Below, piece by piece: positions 21,850 to 33,670 of a stretch of 64,000 nucleotides of DNA. The notes beneath the pieces are model-generated. The model ran no database searches and was not told the DNA's origin. It saw nothing but the letters and a program-made list of their open reading frames with translations. Position 1 is the stretch's first letter. Every line of letters begins with the position of its first letter. Position numbers and translations under genes: made by a program. Origin of the DNA: Anodontia alba (lineage: Eukaryota; Mollusca; Bivalvia; Lucinida; Lucinidae); NCBI GenBank assembly GCA_964016985.1, contig OZ024830.1, forward strand, positions 13,274,295-13,338,294. Reading direction: 5' to 3'.

Positions 21850-22458
21850 CATTATTTTGTTTCGTTTTATACTATACAAAAGTATCTCTCTTGTTAAAAG
21901 TGCACGCCTCCATCCCTCCCTCGCCCCCTTTCTTGCATATGGCCAGTCTCCTATGCACAACAACACAACATACACACGCAAATACCTACCTAACCCTGTT
22001 GCCTCCATTCTCCACAGAGAAAACACACAGACTAAACAGATAGATAGAAATAATCACCGGTTCCAGTCCTATATGCCGAAGGCCCGATAGTCCGAACATG
22101 GGAAATAGCTGCAAACCCAGGCCCTGACCTACCTATAACCAATATTTTTGGTATGCTTTTGAAGCTCATACACCGGTTACAGCTCAGTGTTATAAAAGAA
22201 TGATAATGGCTGCATATTCAGCTCGTAAAAAACAAAACAAGAAACATCAATAGAGGTGGCGGCCGCCGCAACAACAGCAGCAGCAGCAGCAAGAAACAAC
22301 AGCAACAAGAAGAACATTGTATTGCATTGCATTGTTTTGTATTATGGTATGTTTTCTTTTTAATTTTATTATTATTATTTTTATAGATTTTTTTTCTTTT
22401 TTTTACAACAACAGCAACAACAACAACAACTGATCAATTATCATTATCATAATCGTAG

Positions 22459-22495
<37 letters not shown>

Positions 22496-22560
22496 GCTTA
22501 TATTTATTACTATTATCATCATATTTGAGTTTTAAGCACAAGGTGGATTGAAATTGCATT
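21850..22560. other. H1-H3 spacer with trinucleotide repeats
   Basis: No gene supported. Contains CAG/CAA-type repeats (about 22255-22310), an ACA run (about 22407-22430) and a TCA run (22459-22494). Confidence 0.6.
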
Positions 22561-22568
22561 TTTTTCTG

Positions 22569-22630
22569 CCAATCAGGTAGCTGACTTTTTAGCCAATCGT
22601 AGCACCCGGCTTATGTTGATATTGACCAAT
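22569..22630 (+). promoter_or_regulatory. H3 promoter: three CCAAT boxes
   Basis: CCAAT at 22569-22573, 22593-22597 and 22626-22630, upstream of the H3 ATG at 22728. Clustered CCAAT boxes are typical of histone promoters. No clear TATA box was seen. Confidence 0.6.
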
Positions 22631-22727
22631 CAGCGATAACGCCTTTCTCCAAAACAAAAGTGACCTACATTCGGCCACTTCATTTCTTGTCTACATCTCG
22701 TAAAATACAGATGTCTTTGACTTCGAA

Positions 22728-23118
22728 ATGGCTCGTACATAGCAGACCGCTTGTAAATCTACCGGAGGAAAGGCTCCAAGAAAGCAGCTTGCTACTAAAG
22801 CTGCCCGCAAGTGTGAAGAAACCACACAGATACAGGCCCGGAACCGTTGCGCTTAGAGAGATTCGTCGTTACCAGAAGAGCACAGAGCTTTTGATCAGAA
22901 AGTTGCCCTTCCAGCGACTTGTACGTGAAATCGCTCAGGACTTCAAGACCGATCTCCGATTCCAGAGCTCTGCTGTTATGGCACTGCAGGAAGCTAGCGA
23001 GGCCTACTTAGTTGGTCTGTTCGAGGACACCAACTTGTGCGCTATTCACGCCAAGCGTGTTACCATCATGCCCAAGGACATCCAGCTTGCCCGCAGAATC
23101 CGCGGAGAACGTGCTTAG
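22728..23118 (+). pseudogene. H3: Histone H3 pseudogene: stop at Lys4 codon and 20-nt deletion
   Basis: The ATG at 22728 reads M-A-R-T, then TAG where Lys4 belongs; Arg8 is Cys (TGT). The tail continues through [19 protein letters not shown] (Lys27). The next 20 nt, covering S28 to G34, are missing, which shifts the frame. From [14 protein letters not shown] the rest of H3 is intact to RRIRGERA and the TAG at 23116-23118. A longer open frame starting at 22660 is an artefact of the shift. The fold domain has no other visible lesion. Three CCAAT boxes and the 3' stem-loop remain. Confidence 0.92.
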
Positions 23119-23147
23119 GTAACTGGCATTGCCTTTTCACACATAAC

Positions 23148-23163
23148 GGCCCTTTTTAGGGCC
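23148..23163 (+). terminator. H3 histone 3' stem-loop
   Basis: GGCCCTTTTTAGGGCC, a perfect six-base stem and four-base loop, with CAAGAAAGGA (histone downstream element) at 23175-23184. Confidence 0.92.
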
Positions 23164-23189
23164 ACACAAAGTGTCAAGAAAGGATGCTG

Positions 23190-23630
23190 TATATGTTTTC
23201 CATACACATTCAATTCCGTACATAACACATACAAATCTATTTTAATGTAAAAGAAATAGGGTGCAGTATATTTTCCCCCACTGTTAGAACAAATAACATT
23301 ATACACTTAGCCCCCTTATACTTTTGATACATTGCATTGACAATGACTTTCAGCGTACAGGAAATATGATAACAGACGAATTCCATACACTAATACTAAT
23401 AGATTATGAATAAGTAGGCTATTTTGTTAAGAACGTTGTCTCTGAATAGACTTACACTTACGCGTTAGCACTCACGCACATATATGCATATATATATACC
23501 CATATACATACTTAGATATACACACAGGGATAATTTTGAATCATTTTTAACGCTCATTTAGTGGAAAAGAAAAGACTAATTTACATCGATGTGTTTTGTA
23601 TGTTTACATTTTGTCATTGAACCAATCATA
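23190..23630. other. Spacer after H3, no gene seen
   Basis: AT-rich, with a short TA-rich microsatellite near 23480-23520. No coding or RNA gene supported. Confidence 0.6.
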
Positions 23631-23631
23631 T

Positions 23632-23686
23632 CACGAAGATCAAAATTCGTGCTTTCGCACAGGTACGATGTGTTCTTGTATAAATA
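23632..23686 (+). promoter_or_regulatory. Orphan histone-like promoter (CCAAT and TATA), perhaps of lost H4
   Basis: CCAATCA at 23632 and TATAAATA at 23679-23686 have promoter spacing, and a pyrimidine-rich CCCATTTTC lies about 30 bp after the TATA box. H4 is the one core histone missing from the unit. No histone coding sequence follows: LINE C begins within about 50 bp. H4 is a guess from gene content only. Confidence 0.35.
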
Positions 23687-24039
23687 TTGGTCAACCTGCT
23701 GCGGCTGACCCATTTTCTGATCTATCAGGCTTTTGTAGGAGAAGGAGCTGTTTACGCCGCCATCTTGTTTCTGTAAGTTGTATTATATGTTTATGTATTA
23801 ATTTTCCTTCCTTTTGTAGATGACAGATTTTACAGAGATACAATGGTTTACTACGGTTGGAGATTTATTTGTATTGAAAGTGTGTATAGCGGAGAGAACA
23901 CTTGATATTGATTAAGTAGAGTCAAACGCGCGACAAACGGTGCGTGACGAGAGCGAGAGAGTAATACATATAGTGAGATAAACTCACAGTAGTGTTGTTG
24001 TTTACCCAACAATATATTAGTAGAAAAAGTTAAGCTACC

Positions 24040-26079
24040 ATGTCTACTAAAGATACTAGCACTGATACCAGTGTTAGCTCTATAGAGCCTTATTCCTCTA
24101 CCCACCCCACCCCAAACACTTTATCTGACAATGACTTGTCAAGTAGTGAACACTCATCGTTCACAACTTCAGATATTTCCACGGAGGCCAATCGCTCTAG
24201 TAAGACCTTCGCGGATGTAGTAAAAGAGGGGTATAAATCAAAGGAAACCCCCTACCCCTCCTAAACCGTCCTGCCCTCCTAATGCTGAACAGTCTGGTGA
24301 TCCACTGCCCAAGATTCGAGATACTTATATTGATATGACAGGTATGACCCCAGATAGTTTGCAGGATGTGGTGGATAAACTTGGAACATCTTGTCTAAAA
24401 AGAAATAGGAGCTTTGATTCAAGTGTTTGAAAGCTCCTATATGGGTAAAAAACTAAAACCGAACGATACACAAAGTTCGACCAGTAGTTTTGAAAGCAAT
24501 AAATCCTCAAATGAAGACTCGAAAGCAGATATGGAAACCGATATGGTCTCCAAACCCTCTTCCCCCTGTAACCAATTCTCCAACAGCAACCATAACCCAA
24601 CCCCACCCCTTACCGACCCTGAACCCAAACCTAGTACCCCTCCTAAGAAGGCACCATCAAAACATGTGCCAACTTTTATGGAAGCCCCTTACTGGTTATT
24701 TAACGTTCAAAATAGGAAGGTTAAGGATAGATCGAAAGATAAGGGCGTTAAATGCTCTCAGACCCTAGCCATAGCTATTAAATTGGCTTTTGAGTCATTC
24801 ATACAGGGCTCTATACTACAAATGTGGGGGCCCAGAGATCATTTGGGTCCTACCTTCTCTGTTCCCCGCCAACACAGACAACTCGCCAACAAATTTGAGA
24901 AAACTAGCGAGTTTAAAGATCTACAGAAAGAACATAAGGTAACTATTTACCTTATGTACTCGTCCTTTTTACCCGTGGGTGGAGGAGGAATAAGACTAGT
25001 AGAAGAAAATTCTAAACCAACCCAAAGTAAAAATGACAATAGGCGGAGTTATGGGATCCCAGAGATCATTTGGGACCTACCTTCTCTGTCCCCCGCCAAC
25101 ACAGACAACTCGCCAACAAATTTGAGAAAACTATCGAGTTTAAAGATCTACAGAAAGAACATAAGGTAACTATTTACCTTATGTACTCGTCCTTTTTACC
25201 CGTGGGTGGAGGAGGAATAAGACTAGTAGAAGAAAATTCTAAACCAACCCAAAGTAAAAATGACAATAGGCGGAGTTATGGGATCCCAGAGATCATTTGG
25301 GACCTACCTTCTCTGTCCCCCGCCAACACAGACAACTCGCCAACAAATTTGAGAAAACTATCGAGTTTAAAGATCTACAGAAAGAACATAAGGTAACTAT
25401 TTACCTTATGTACTCGTCCTTTTTACCCGTGGGTGGAGGAGGAATAAGACTAGTAGAAGAAAATTCTAAACCAACCCAAAGTAAAAACGACAGTAGGCGG
25501 AGTTATGGGATCCTCGAACACATCCATGACCCCGTCAATAATGGCTTATATAAAACACTGAATGCTAAAGATAATGGTATTACTAATATTAATAGAATTT
25601 ATAGTAAGGGAAAGCAAACTAGCTCTGTCAAAGTAACCTTCAACACAACAGTTGCTCCGAAAAAGATCATTGCAGGATTTTATATGGAAGTCAAACCATG
25701 TAAAATCACCCTGACAAGATGCACCAACTGCCAGGTACATGGACAAAGATTACACCAGTGCAAGGGAAAAACAGTGTGCCCCCATTGTGCTGGACCACAT
25801 ACACATGCTCAGTGTAAAACAAAAAATAATAAAAGACTTCTTAGATGTGCAAACTGCCATCAGAAACATGGGGCCTATTCAAAACAGTGTCCCTTTTATC
25901 TTAAGTATAAAGCAGTAGTAGATAAACAAAATTATGAAATGGAAACTAGATGGCAGGAAAGAAAAGCAAAAGAAAACCAAGAGATACCAGCCAATAAAGA
26001 GCCTAACAGTAACCGTCAGGGAAATAGCACCAAACAAAATGAAAGGGATATTCAAGATCACATTCATACAATTTTATGA
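24040..26079 (+). pseudogene. LINE C ORF1 (gag-like) with internal triplication
   Basis: The ATG at 24040 opens MSTKDTSTDTSVSS, Ser/Thr-rich, closing at about 24263. Another frame carries EAPYWLFNVQN and PRQHRQLANKFEK from 24414. A 227-nt segment is then present three times. The last frame (25297-26079) carries three knuckles: [27 protein letters not shown] and CANCHQKHGAYSKQC. This is the RNA-binding ORF1 protein of an I/Jockey-type LINE. Because 227 is not a multiple of three, each added copy changes the frame. Confidence 0.65.
24837..25513 (+). repeat. 227-bp tandem repeat, three copies, inside LINE C ORF1
   Basis: Units start at 24837, 25064 and 25291 (GATCATTTGGG). The second and third are nearly identical and the first differs at a few sites, for example GGGTCC against GGGACC. 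Each unit codes PRQHRQLANKFEK to RRSYGI. Confidence 0.92.
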
Positions 26080-26957
26080 CCTACCTTGTTTGGCATTAAA
26101 ATTAACGATATTGTTAAATTTGTGAAAGACCTTGATTGTTCACTTTTTGTTGACGATTTTGGAAAATTTATTAGGTCGAAAAATATGGAAACCATTGAAT
26201 TCAAACTACAACGATGTTTAAACGATATAGAAGATTGGGCAACAGAAAATGGTTTCAAATTTTCAAAAACAAAAACTCAATGCCTTCATTTTTGTCAAAT
26301 ACGTCAGCTACATTTAGATCCTCATCTCACCATATACGGTAGTCCCATTCCAGTCGTCAGTGAAGCAAAATTCCTGGGTCTTTTGTTCGATAACAAATTA
26401 TCTTTTATACCATACATCAAAGCTTTAAAAGCTAAATGTTTAAAAGCACTTGATATTCTTAAAGTTATCTCCAGTTCCGACTGGGGAGGAGATCGTACTG
26501 TTCTTTTAAATCTTTATAGATCTTTAATTCGATCTAAACTGGATTATGGATCCATAGTTTATGGATCCGCTAGAAAATCTTATTTGAAATCTTTGGATAC
26601 TATTCATCACCAAGGTTTACGTCTGGCTCTAGGGGCTTTTCGTACTTCCCCCATCGAAAGTTTATACGCTGAATGAAATGAACCATCATTATATATAAGA
26701 AGGGAAAAATTATCTCTTCAATATGTTACTAAATTAGCTGCCAGTCCACGAAATTCAGCCTATGATTGTGTTTTTAATCCTAAATACGAAAGATTTTACA
26801 ACAATAAACCAACGGCTATTAAACCCCTTGCCCTGAGAATACAACCGTTACTTGAATAGGCCAATATTAATATTAAAAACGTTCAGCATTTTTCTTTTCC
26901 ATCAAAAGAGCCATGGACGTTAAAAATTCGAAAGATTATATTAGACCTTCATATAAA
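26080..26957 (+). mobile_element. LINE D0: RT fragment of family D
   Basis: Starts inside the RT (FGIKINDIVK), keeps the catalytic LFVDDFG, and ends before RNase H where the 5' end of D1 begins. It carries a TGA at 26674-26676 in SLYAE-NEPS, the same codon and base change as D1. Another stop lies near 26857 (TAG for Glu). Confidence 0.75.
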
Positions 26958-28262
26958 TAAGCCCCGTGCTGGTTCCGGGCTTAGAATAGGCCAGACGTAC
27001 CCTCTGCGTGACGTAGAAGCCGTCTAAAAGAGGCCGCCCGTGACCACCCAGGCCCTCGAAATAGGTGGCTGCCTTCCGCTTCTGTGGCAGTTAGGTAAAA
27101 CCCCTAACATACAGAGCAATCGTCCGTTCAACCGGTGTAATTCCAGACTATAAAATTCAATTTATTGAAATGCATCTTAAATTGGAAAAAACAAATTTCG
27201 CGAGATCTATCCTTTTAAACCTTTCCTATCTCATGTTACTAACATGCTTCTTTTGTTTGTGTATCATCCTGTGCCCGTGGGTCGCACATGAGACGAAGAT
27301 TATAACCTCATCTGTATTTAACATATGTGTTGGACTTGTGTTTGTGTCATTCTTCCGAGCTCTAGCATTCTCCACATTAAAAAGTAAGATGCATTTAATA
27401 TTGTTAGATAAAAACTAAACGTTTTTTAAGGTATGAAAGTTACATATCATTTGAAAGCTACATATCATCTAACACAGCTTGTTTGTTTGACTCTCTTAAA
27501 ATTGAATCCAAAATGAATCTTTCTTTAATAAACTGTTTATTTTAAATATGGATCACCTAATGTTAAAAATAATCTTTCAATTTCCCAGACGTTTTCGGCC
27601 TCCCTTGTCTGTAGGGAATAAAATCTACAGATCACTTTCCTTCTGTAGTGGATAGGGTGTAATCCCCTCTTAAAACAGGAACCACCTGTTTGCCGTGGGT
27701 GGCGTCTCGTATGCTGGGAGAGGGGAACCTGATGATTGAGGAAAGCCCAGGGATCTCCAGCTTTTCAACACATCATTTTGGCCCTTATTTCAGATAGAAG
27801 AGCGGTCTGGGTTAGATCCGGCCTGGATCAATCGGCTCAGTCGTGCCAGCTCTAGAAGTGCACAACTTGTTCTTAGCTTCTTTCTCTCTTTCATACGTAT
27901 CTTTATGGTACCAACCGGGCTTATTTTTCTCATGTTCTTCTAACTTTAAGTGAGTTTCAATGTGCGGCGGCTGAAGGGTCAATTGGTGGGCTTGTATTGG
28001 GGCTTTGGCGGAAACCTCTGTGAGTGGAGGCTGTGGATAGGGGGATAACTGTTCATAAAAAAAAAAATTATTGGAAATTTAGATGAATAGGTGGGAAATC
28101 ATCTAAGCATGAGGCCGAGCTGAAGACTCTGATCTTGACACCGAGTATAATAGCAATGTAGCCTTGACGTTAGAAATAGGAGATCAACTTCTGTTAAACG
28201 TCCCCTTGTAGGGCTCCATGGAGGGTGGGGCGCATAGCTATCGAATCAAAAATTTCATCACC
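26958..28262 (+). other. D1 5' UTR
   Basis: Non-coding; nearly the same sequence precedes ORF1 of D3 (46420-47724), and its second part that of D2. GC-rich at its start and then AT-rich. GAAAGYTACATATCAT occurs twice near 27440-27470. Presumably carries the internal promoter. Confidence 0.6.
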
Positions 28263-29517
28263 ATGGCCTCTCGAAAACGATTTCTGGCGTTCGACTCTTC
28301 GGAGGACGACACGCAACCGACTACCTTTACGTTCAAAGCTAATGAGAACTTCGCAAAACTTTGTGATTTCGAGTAAAGAGGACAAACCTATTACTTCACT
28401 GTCACCTTTCATTATAGAAAAACAAATAGAATCAATTATAGCCACTCCAAAAAATGTAAAAAAAAAAAAAAAAAATAAAAAATGGAACTCTTTTGGTCAA
28501 AACAAACAGAAAATCTCAAACTGATAATCTTTTGAAACTTACAAAATTTTTTAATATTAGTGTCACTGTCACGGAACATAAAACTCTCAACAGTTGCAAA
28601 GGTATTATCCGTGACAGAATGCTAAAACATGAAACTGAAGAAAATATCACAGAATATCTTAACACACAAGGAGTAACAGCTTGCAAACGTTTTAAAATTA
28701 AAAAAAAGATGGAAACTTTATAGAAACAAATACACTTTTACTAACTTTCAACACCACAACTTTGCCGAAAAAACTAAAAAAAAAAATTTACCGAATTATA
28801 CCGGTTGAAGTCTACATCCCAAATCCTCTGCGGTGTTTCAACTGTCAGAGGTTTTGACATCATGAAAATGGCTGTCCTGAATTACCTGGATCAGTATGTG
28901 AAAAATGTGGTATGGGTGACTTTGATCACCATACAAATGCTTGTAAAAATGAAGCCAAGTGTGTGAACTGTCACAAAAACCATCAATCAAAATCAAATCA
29001 GTGTGAAATTTGGAAAAAAGAGAAAGAAATAATGAAAATTAAAGTAACACAAAAAATTACTTATTTGGAAGCTAAAAAAAATCAAGAAAACCAACCTGAA
29101 ATTACCTTTGCTAAAGTTGTTCAATCCCTAAACACTAAACCTGAAACCAAAGAAACTTCCACCCAGTTTAACGAAAAAGATTCTGTCATTAAAGCAAATT
29201 CAGAAGTCATTACTCCTACTCAAAAACCTAAACCTAAACCCGCATCTACTCATCAGTCTAGACCACCAACAAAATCTCAAAACAGTTCACAAACATAGCC
29301 GACTAAAGCAAGTGGATCACAACAGACATCCAGGTCCAGGACAGCTGACCAGAAAGGAAAAAATGGAAAATATAAAGATAAAGAACCGAATCCATACAGT
29401 AAAGGGGCGTCGGCCGATCCGATCAAGTTGGTCAATCGGTACGATTCCCTTGAGAACATGGAGTAAGAGATTGACTCCTCCATGTTCTCGCAGTCTCAGA
29501 GAAAACAAAAGGATTAA
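28263..29517 (+). pseudogene. D1 ORF1 (gag-like, CCHC)
   Basis: Starts MASRKRFLAFDSSEDD at 28263, as in D2 and D3. A one-base shift near 28367 breaks the frame early. An A18 run (28458-28475) codes poly-Lys and leaves the following codons in the wrong frame, ending at TGA near 28521. The knuckle region survives: CFNCQRF (TGA within), CEKCGMGDFDHHTNAC and CVNCHKNHQSKSNQC. The C-terminus reads FDSLENME and SSMFSQSQRKQKD in the best copies; D1 has TAA inside ENME. Confidence 0.7.
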
Positions 29518-29550
29518 GTTCCTTTTTTTAAAATCATCTCGCCATTTATC

Positions 29551-31194
29551 ATGGATAAAAAATCAATTATTCAGTGGAACTGTCGAGGACTCAAAGCAAA
29601 TTATAATGAAATTTTAATTTTAACAACACTACTTTCTCCAACTGTCTTTTGTCTCCAGGAAACCTTTTTAAAAAATACAGATAATATTGATTTTAAAAAT
29701 TATAGTTTATATAATCATATCGCAACTGAAAATCAGAAAGCCTCAGGAGGTTCATCTATCCTTGTAAAATCAAATGTTCCTCATAGACAGATAGATATAA
29801 ATAGTAATTTACAAGCTGTTGCTGTAAATGTCACTCTGTCTAAATCCATAACAATTTGTTTTCTATATCTTCCTCCACACTGTAAATTTTCTAAACACGA
29901 TTTAGAAAATCTTATAAACCAGTTACCTCGTCCTTATTTATTATTAGGTGACTTTAATAGTCACAGCAAACTATGGGGTTGTCTGGATACAAATGACAAA
30001 TTAGAAATAATAGAAAATTTTATTGCAGAAAATGATATATGTTTATTTAACGATAAACAACCAACTTATCTTCATTCTCCTACAAGAAATTATTTTGCTT
30101 TAGATTTGTCTGTATGCTCTCCAAATATTTACTTAGATTTTGATTGGTCAGTTCTAGATGACCTTCATGGGAGCGATCATTTTCCAATTAAAATTGAAGA
30201 AATTGAGTCGACAAATGAAGACCATCATTCCCGATGGAATTTGAATAAAGCAAACTGGGAGAATTTTATGGAGCTATGTAATGAAAAATTAAATCCTGAA
30301 ATGTTTATAACAGCAGATGATATACAAGCTTTTACTGATACATTAATTCATGTAGCCGAAAAATGTATTCCGAAGTCCTCGACACGTTAAAAAAGAAATA
30401 GACCTTGGTTTACTAACGATGTTAAAAATTCAATAAATAAAAGAAAATCTGCCTTACGAAAGTTCAATAGGCAGCCAACAAAAGAAAATCTAATCCATGC
30501 CAAACAAATGCGAGCTAAAGCTCGCAAGACAATAAAAACGGCTAAAAGAACATCTTGGCAGCAATACGTCTCCAAACTTAATTCTAGAACTCCAGCAAAG
30601 AAAATATGGGACATGATTCGAAAAATTACTGGCAAAAATAAAAATAACAAGCATGTCCATATTAAATCAAATGGAAATATATGCTCAACGACTAAAGATA
30701 TTTCCAATGCACTAGGAGAGAATTTTCAGAAAAACTCTTCTAGTGCAAATTATTCCGAAACCTTTCAAAACATAAAACAGGAACGAGAGAAAGAGCATCT
30801 AAATTTTATGTCACTAAATCATGAAGAATATAATGTACCATTCACAGCTTCAGAATTATTAGATGCTCTTCATAAATCTCATGATACAGTGGCTGGTCCT
30901 GATGACATTCGTTATCAAATTCTTAAACATTTACCCGATAATGCTTTAGAAACATTATTAAATATTTTAAATGATATTTGGATCACTGGAAAATTTCCAA
31001 AAGACTGGAGTAAAGCAACGATTATACCTATACCAAAACCAAATAAAGATCATACTGAAGCTACTAACTATAGACCTATTGCTTTGACAAGTTGTCTATG
31101 TAAAACAATGGAGAGAATGATTAATGATAGACTGGTTTGGTTCTTGGAATCAAACCAGCTTATAACAAAATATCAAGCTGGATTCAGAAAAAAA
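29551..31194 (+). pseudogene. D1 ORF2 5' part: EN and first RT motifs
   Basis: Starts MDKKSIIQWNCRGLK. EN motifs LQETF, GDFNSHS and SDHFPI are intact. An in-frame TAA at 30388-30390 separates SSTR from KRNRPWF; it is present in all four copies that cover this site. RT follows: AGPDDIRYQILKHLP, NYRPIALTSCLCKTMERM, then YQAGFRKK where foreign DNA enters. Confidence 0.78.
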
Positions 31195-31239
31195 CAAGCA
31201 AATTCCATGGGAAATTTATGTCCCCCGCCTTATTTTTAT

Positions 31240-33670
31240 TTGAGGTGTTAAAAATGGTAAAGTTAACCAGAGGACCACTGGTCCTGTATCAAATACCCAA
31301 GTATTGAAGCAGGAAACCAGTGATAAAAAATGGTTCCAAGATTCTGAAAAAAAACACATGCATATCTTCAGACCATCCTTAAAGCACCTGTAAAGTTTCA
31401 AAGGATCGGCTTAAAACTGTGGTAGGAGTTACGGGGTCAAGGTACCTACTAGTGTTGTGCCGATTGATCGAAATAATCGAAAACTTATCGGATGAGCCCA
31501 CTATTGGCAACTATCGATAATATTTTTTCACTATCGATTATTTGAAATTCTATTTTTAGAAACATGGGCCAAAGGTCACATAATGAGACCTACAAATTAA
31601 GAGTATTATGAAAGACTCACTGACAAGAAACATGGCTGCAAAATCTGCTTTGTCTTGAAACAACCTATAATTATCATAGTTGTGCTATTATATGCTGTTG
31701 CATTTTAAGTAATACAGAAACATAAAGGGCATATGCTATAATGATTTATTATTTGACACCAGGTATGGGATATCCGATTGTATAAGTAGTTGCGGTCATG
31801 GTACCAAAGCCGTAATCCAAAATCATAAATCCATAAACGAATGACGAATCAGAATGTTCAGACCAACAGACATGGACCCCAGAACAAAGGGTGTAATCAG
31901 GCGTCCGCGGATAGTAAGCATTACTTGGTAAGCAAGCTTCGCCCATCATGCCCATGGGCCTGAACGAAGGAAATATCGGTAGAAGCGTATGTCCGGGATT
32001 TGGGAAGTCTACTTATGGCGTGTCACTGGCAAAAACATCAGAAACAATTCTGGAAACTGCCACAATCAATGCGATAATCAATCGGTTTTACTTTCCCGAT
32101 AATCGATTGTGATTTTCCTCTCCGATTCCCAACACTAGTACCTACTCCCTATACGCTTCTGTAGTATAAGAACTAAAAAAATGTCTAAGTTAAAAATGCA
32201 GAAAAAGTGGTAAAAATTATTTCAGGATTCTGAATAAACCGCATGCATATCTTCAGGCCATCCTAAAAGCCCTTGTAAAGTTTCAAAAGAATCGGACGAA
32301 AACTGTGGGAGGAGTTAAGGGGACAAGGTGCCTGCACCCTATACACTTCTGCAATATTAGAACTCAAAAAATGTCTAAGTTAAAAATGCGGAAAAAGTAA
32401 TAAAAAAATATTTCAGGATTCTGAAAAATCCATCTGCATATTTTCAGGCCATTCTAAAAGCCCACGTAAAGTTTCAAAAGGATCGGCCAAAAACTGTGGG
32501 AGGAGTTAAGGGGACAAGGTACCTACTCCCTATAGACTTCTGTAATATTAGAACTAAAAAAATGTCTAAGTTCAAAACGTGTAAAAGGTAATAAGAAACA
32601 ATTTCAGGATTCTGAATAAACCACATGCATATTTTCAGACCATCCTTAAGACACCTGTAAAGTTTAAAAAGGATCGGCCAAAAACTGTGGGAGGAGTTAA
32701 GGGGACAAGGTACCTGCTCCCTATATACTCCTGTAGTATTAGAACTAAAAAAATGTCTAAGTTAAAAATGCGGAAAAGTAATAAAAATTATTTCAGGATT
32801 CTGAAAAAATCACATGCATATCTTCAGGCCATCCTAAAAGCCCATGTAAAGTTTCAAAAGGATCGGCCAAAAACTGTGGGAGGAGTTAAGGGGACAAGGT
32901 ACCTACTCCCTATACACTTCTGTAGTATTAGAACTTGAAAAATGACTAAGTTAAAAATGCGGAAAAAATGATAATAATTATTTCAGGATTATGCAAAAAA
33001 ATAAAGGGCATATCTTCAGACCATCCTTAAGACACCTGTAAAGTTTCAAAAGAATCGGCCAAAAACTCTGGGAGGAGTAAAGGGGACAAGGTACCTGCTC
33101 CCTATACACTTCTGTAGTATTAGAACTAAAAAAATGTCTAAGTTAAAAATGCGGAAAAAGTAATAAAAAATTATTTCAGGATTCTGAAAAAAAAACACAT
33201 GCATATCTTCAGCCATCCTAAAAGCCCATGTAAAGTTTCAAAAGGATCGGCCAAAAACTGTGGGAGGAGTTAAGGGGACAAGGTACCTACTCCCTATACA
33301 CTTCTGTAGTATTAGAACTAAAAAAATGTCTAAGTTAAAAATGCGGAAAAAGTAATAAAAAATTATTTCAGGATTCTGAAAAAACCACATGCATATCTTC
33401 AGGCCATTCTAAAAGCCCACGTAAAGTTTCAAAACGATCGGCCAAAAACTGTGGGAGGAGTTAATGGGACAAGGTACCTACTCCCTATAGACGTCTGTAA
33501 TATTAGAACTCAAAAAATGTCTAAGTTAAAAATGCGGAAAAAGTAATAAAAAATTATTTCAGGATTCTGAAAAAACCACATGCATATCTTCAGACCATCC
33601 TTAAAACACCTGTAAAGTTTCAAAAGGGTCGGACTGAAACTGTGGGAGGAGTTAAGGGGACAAAGTACCT
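31240..33670 (+). repeat. ~191-bp satellite array
   Basis: Eight units with AGGATTCTGA at 32224, 32415, 32606, 32795, 32985, 33178, 33370 and 33561 (spacing 189-193), plus a more diverged first unit near 31340 that is separated by the MITE. Each unit holds AAAACTGTGGGAGGAGTTAA and GGTACCTACTCCCTATA. Confidence 0.92.
31450..32137. mobile_element. hAT-type MITE with 8-bp target duplication
   Basis: Termini TAGTGTTG and CAACACTA, with further inverted similarity (TGCCGATT against GGAATCGG). Exact 8-bp duplications GTACCTAC flank it at 31442-31449 and 32138-32145, inside a satellite unit. It is 688 bp with many short ATCGAT-type palindromes. A 68-residue open frame on the minus strand (31749-31955) has no recognised domain. 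Terminus and duplication length are those of hAT elements. Confidence 0.85.

Larger units (their letters stand above)
23709..26079 (+). mobile_element. Gag-type LINE C, 3' truncated
   Basis: Holds a 5' UTR (about 23709-24039) and gag-like ORF1, and stops at 26079 where family D RT sequence takes over at a short shared TTTTAT-ACCTACC. It shares CCCATTTTCTGATCTATC with the G0 region (19439-19456). ORF2 is missing. Confidence 0.6.

Noticed and set aside
22660..23118. A 152-residue open frame as a new H3 variant with a novel N-terminus
   Set aside because: The novel part is ordinary H3 upstream and tail sequence read in a wrong frame; a 20-nt deletion joins it to the fold.
24837..25513. CRISPR-like or regulatory tandem array
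   Set aside because: The 227-bp units are coding sequence of a LINE ORF1 repeated without spacers.
31749..31955. A minus-strand protein-coding gene in the MITE
   Set aside because: 68 residues, no recognised domain, inside a non-autonomous element; not enough to call a gene.
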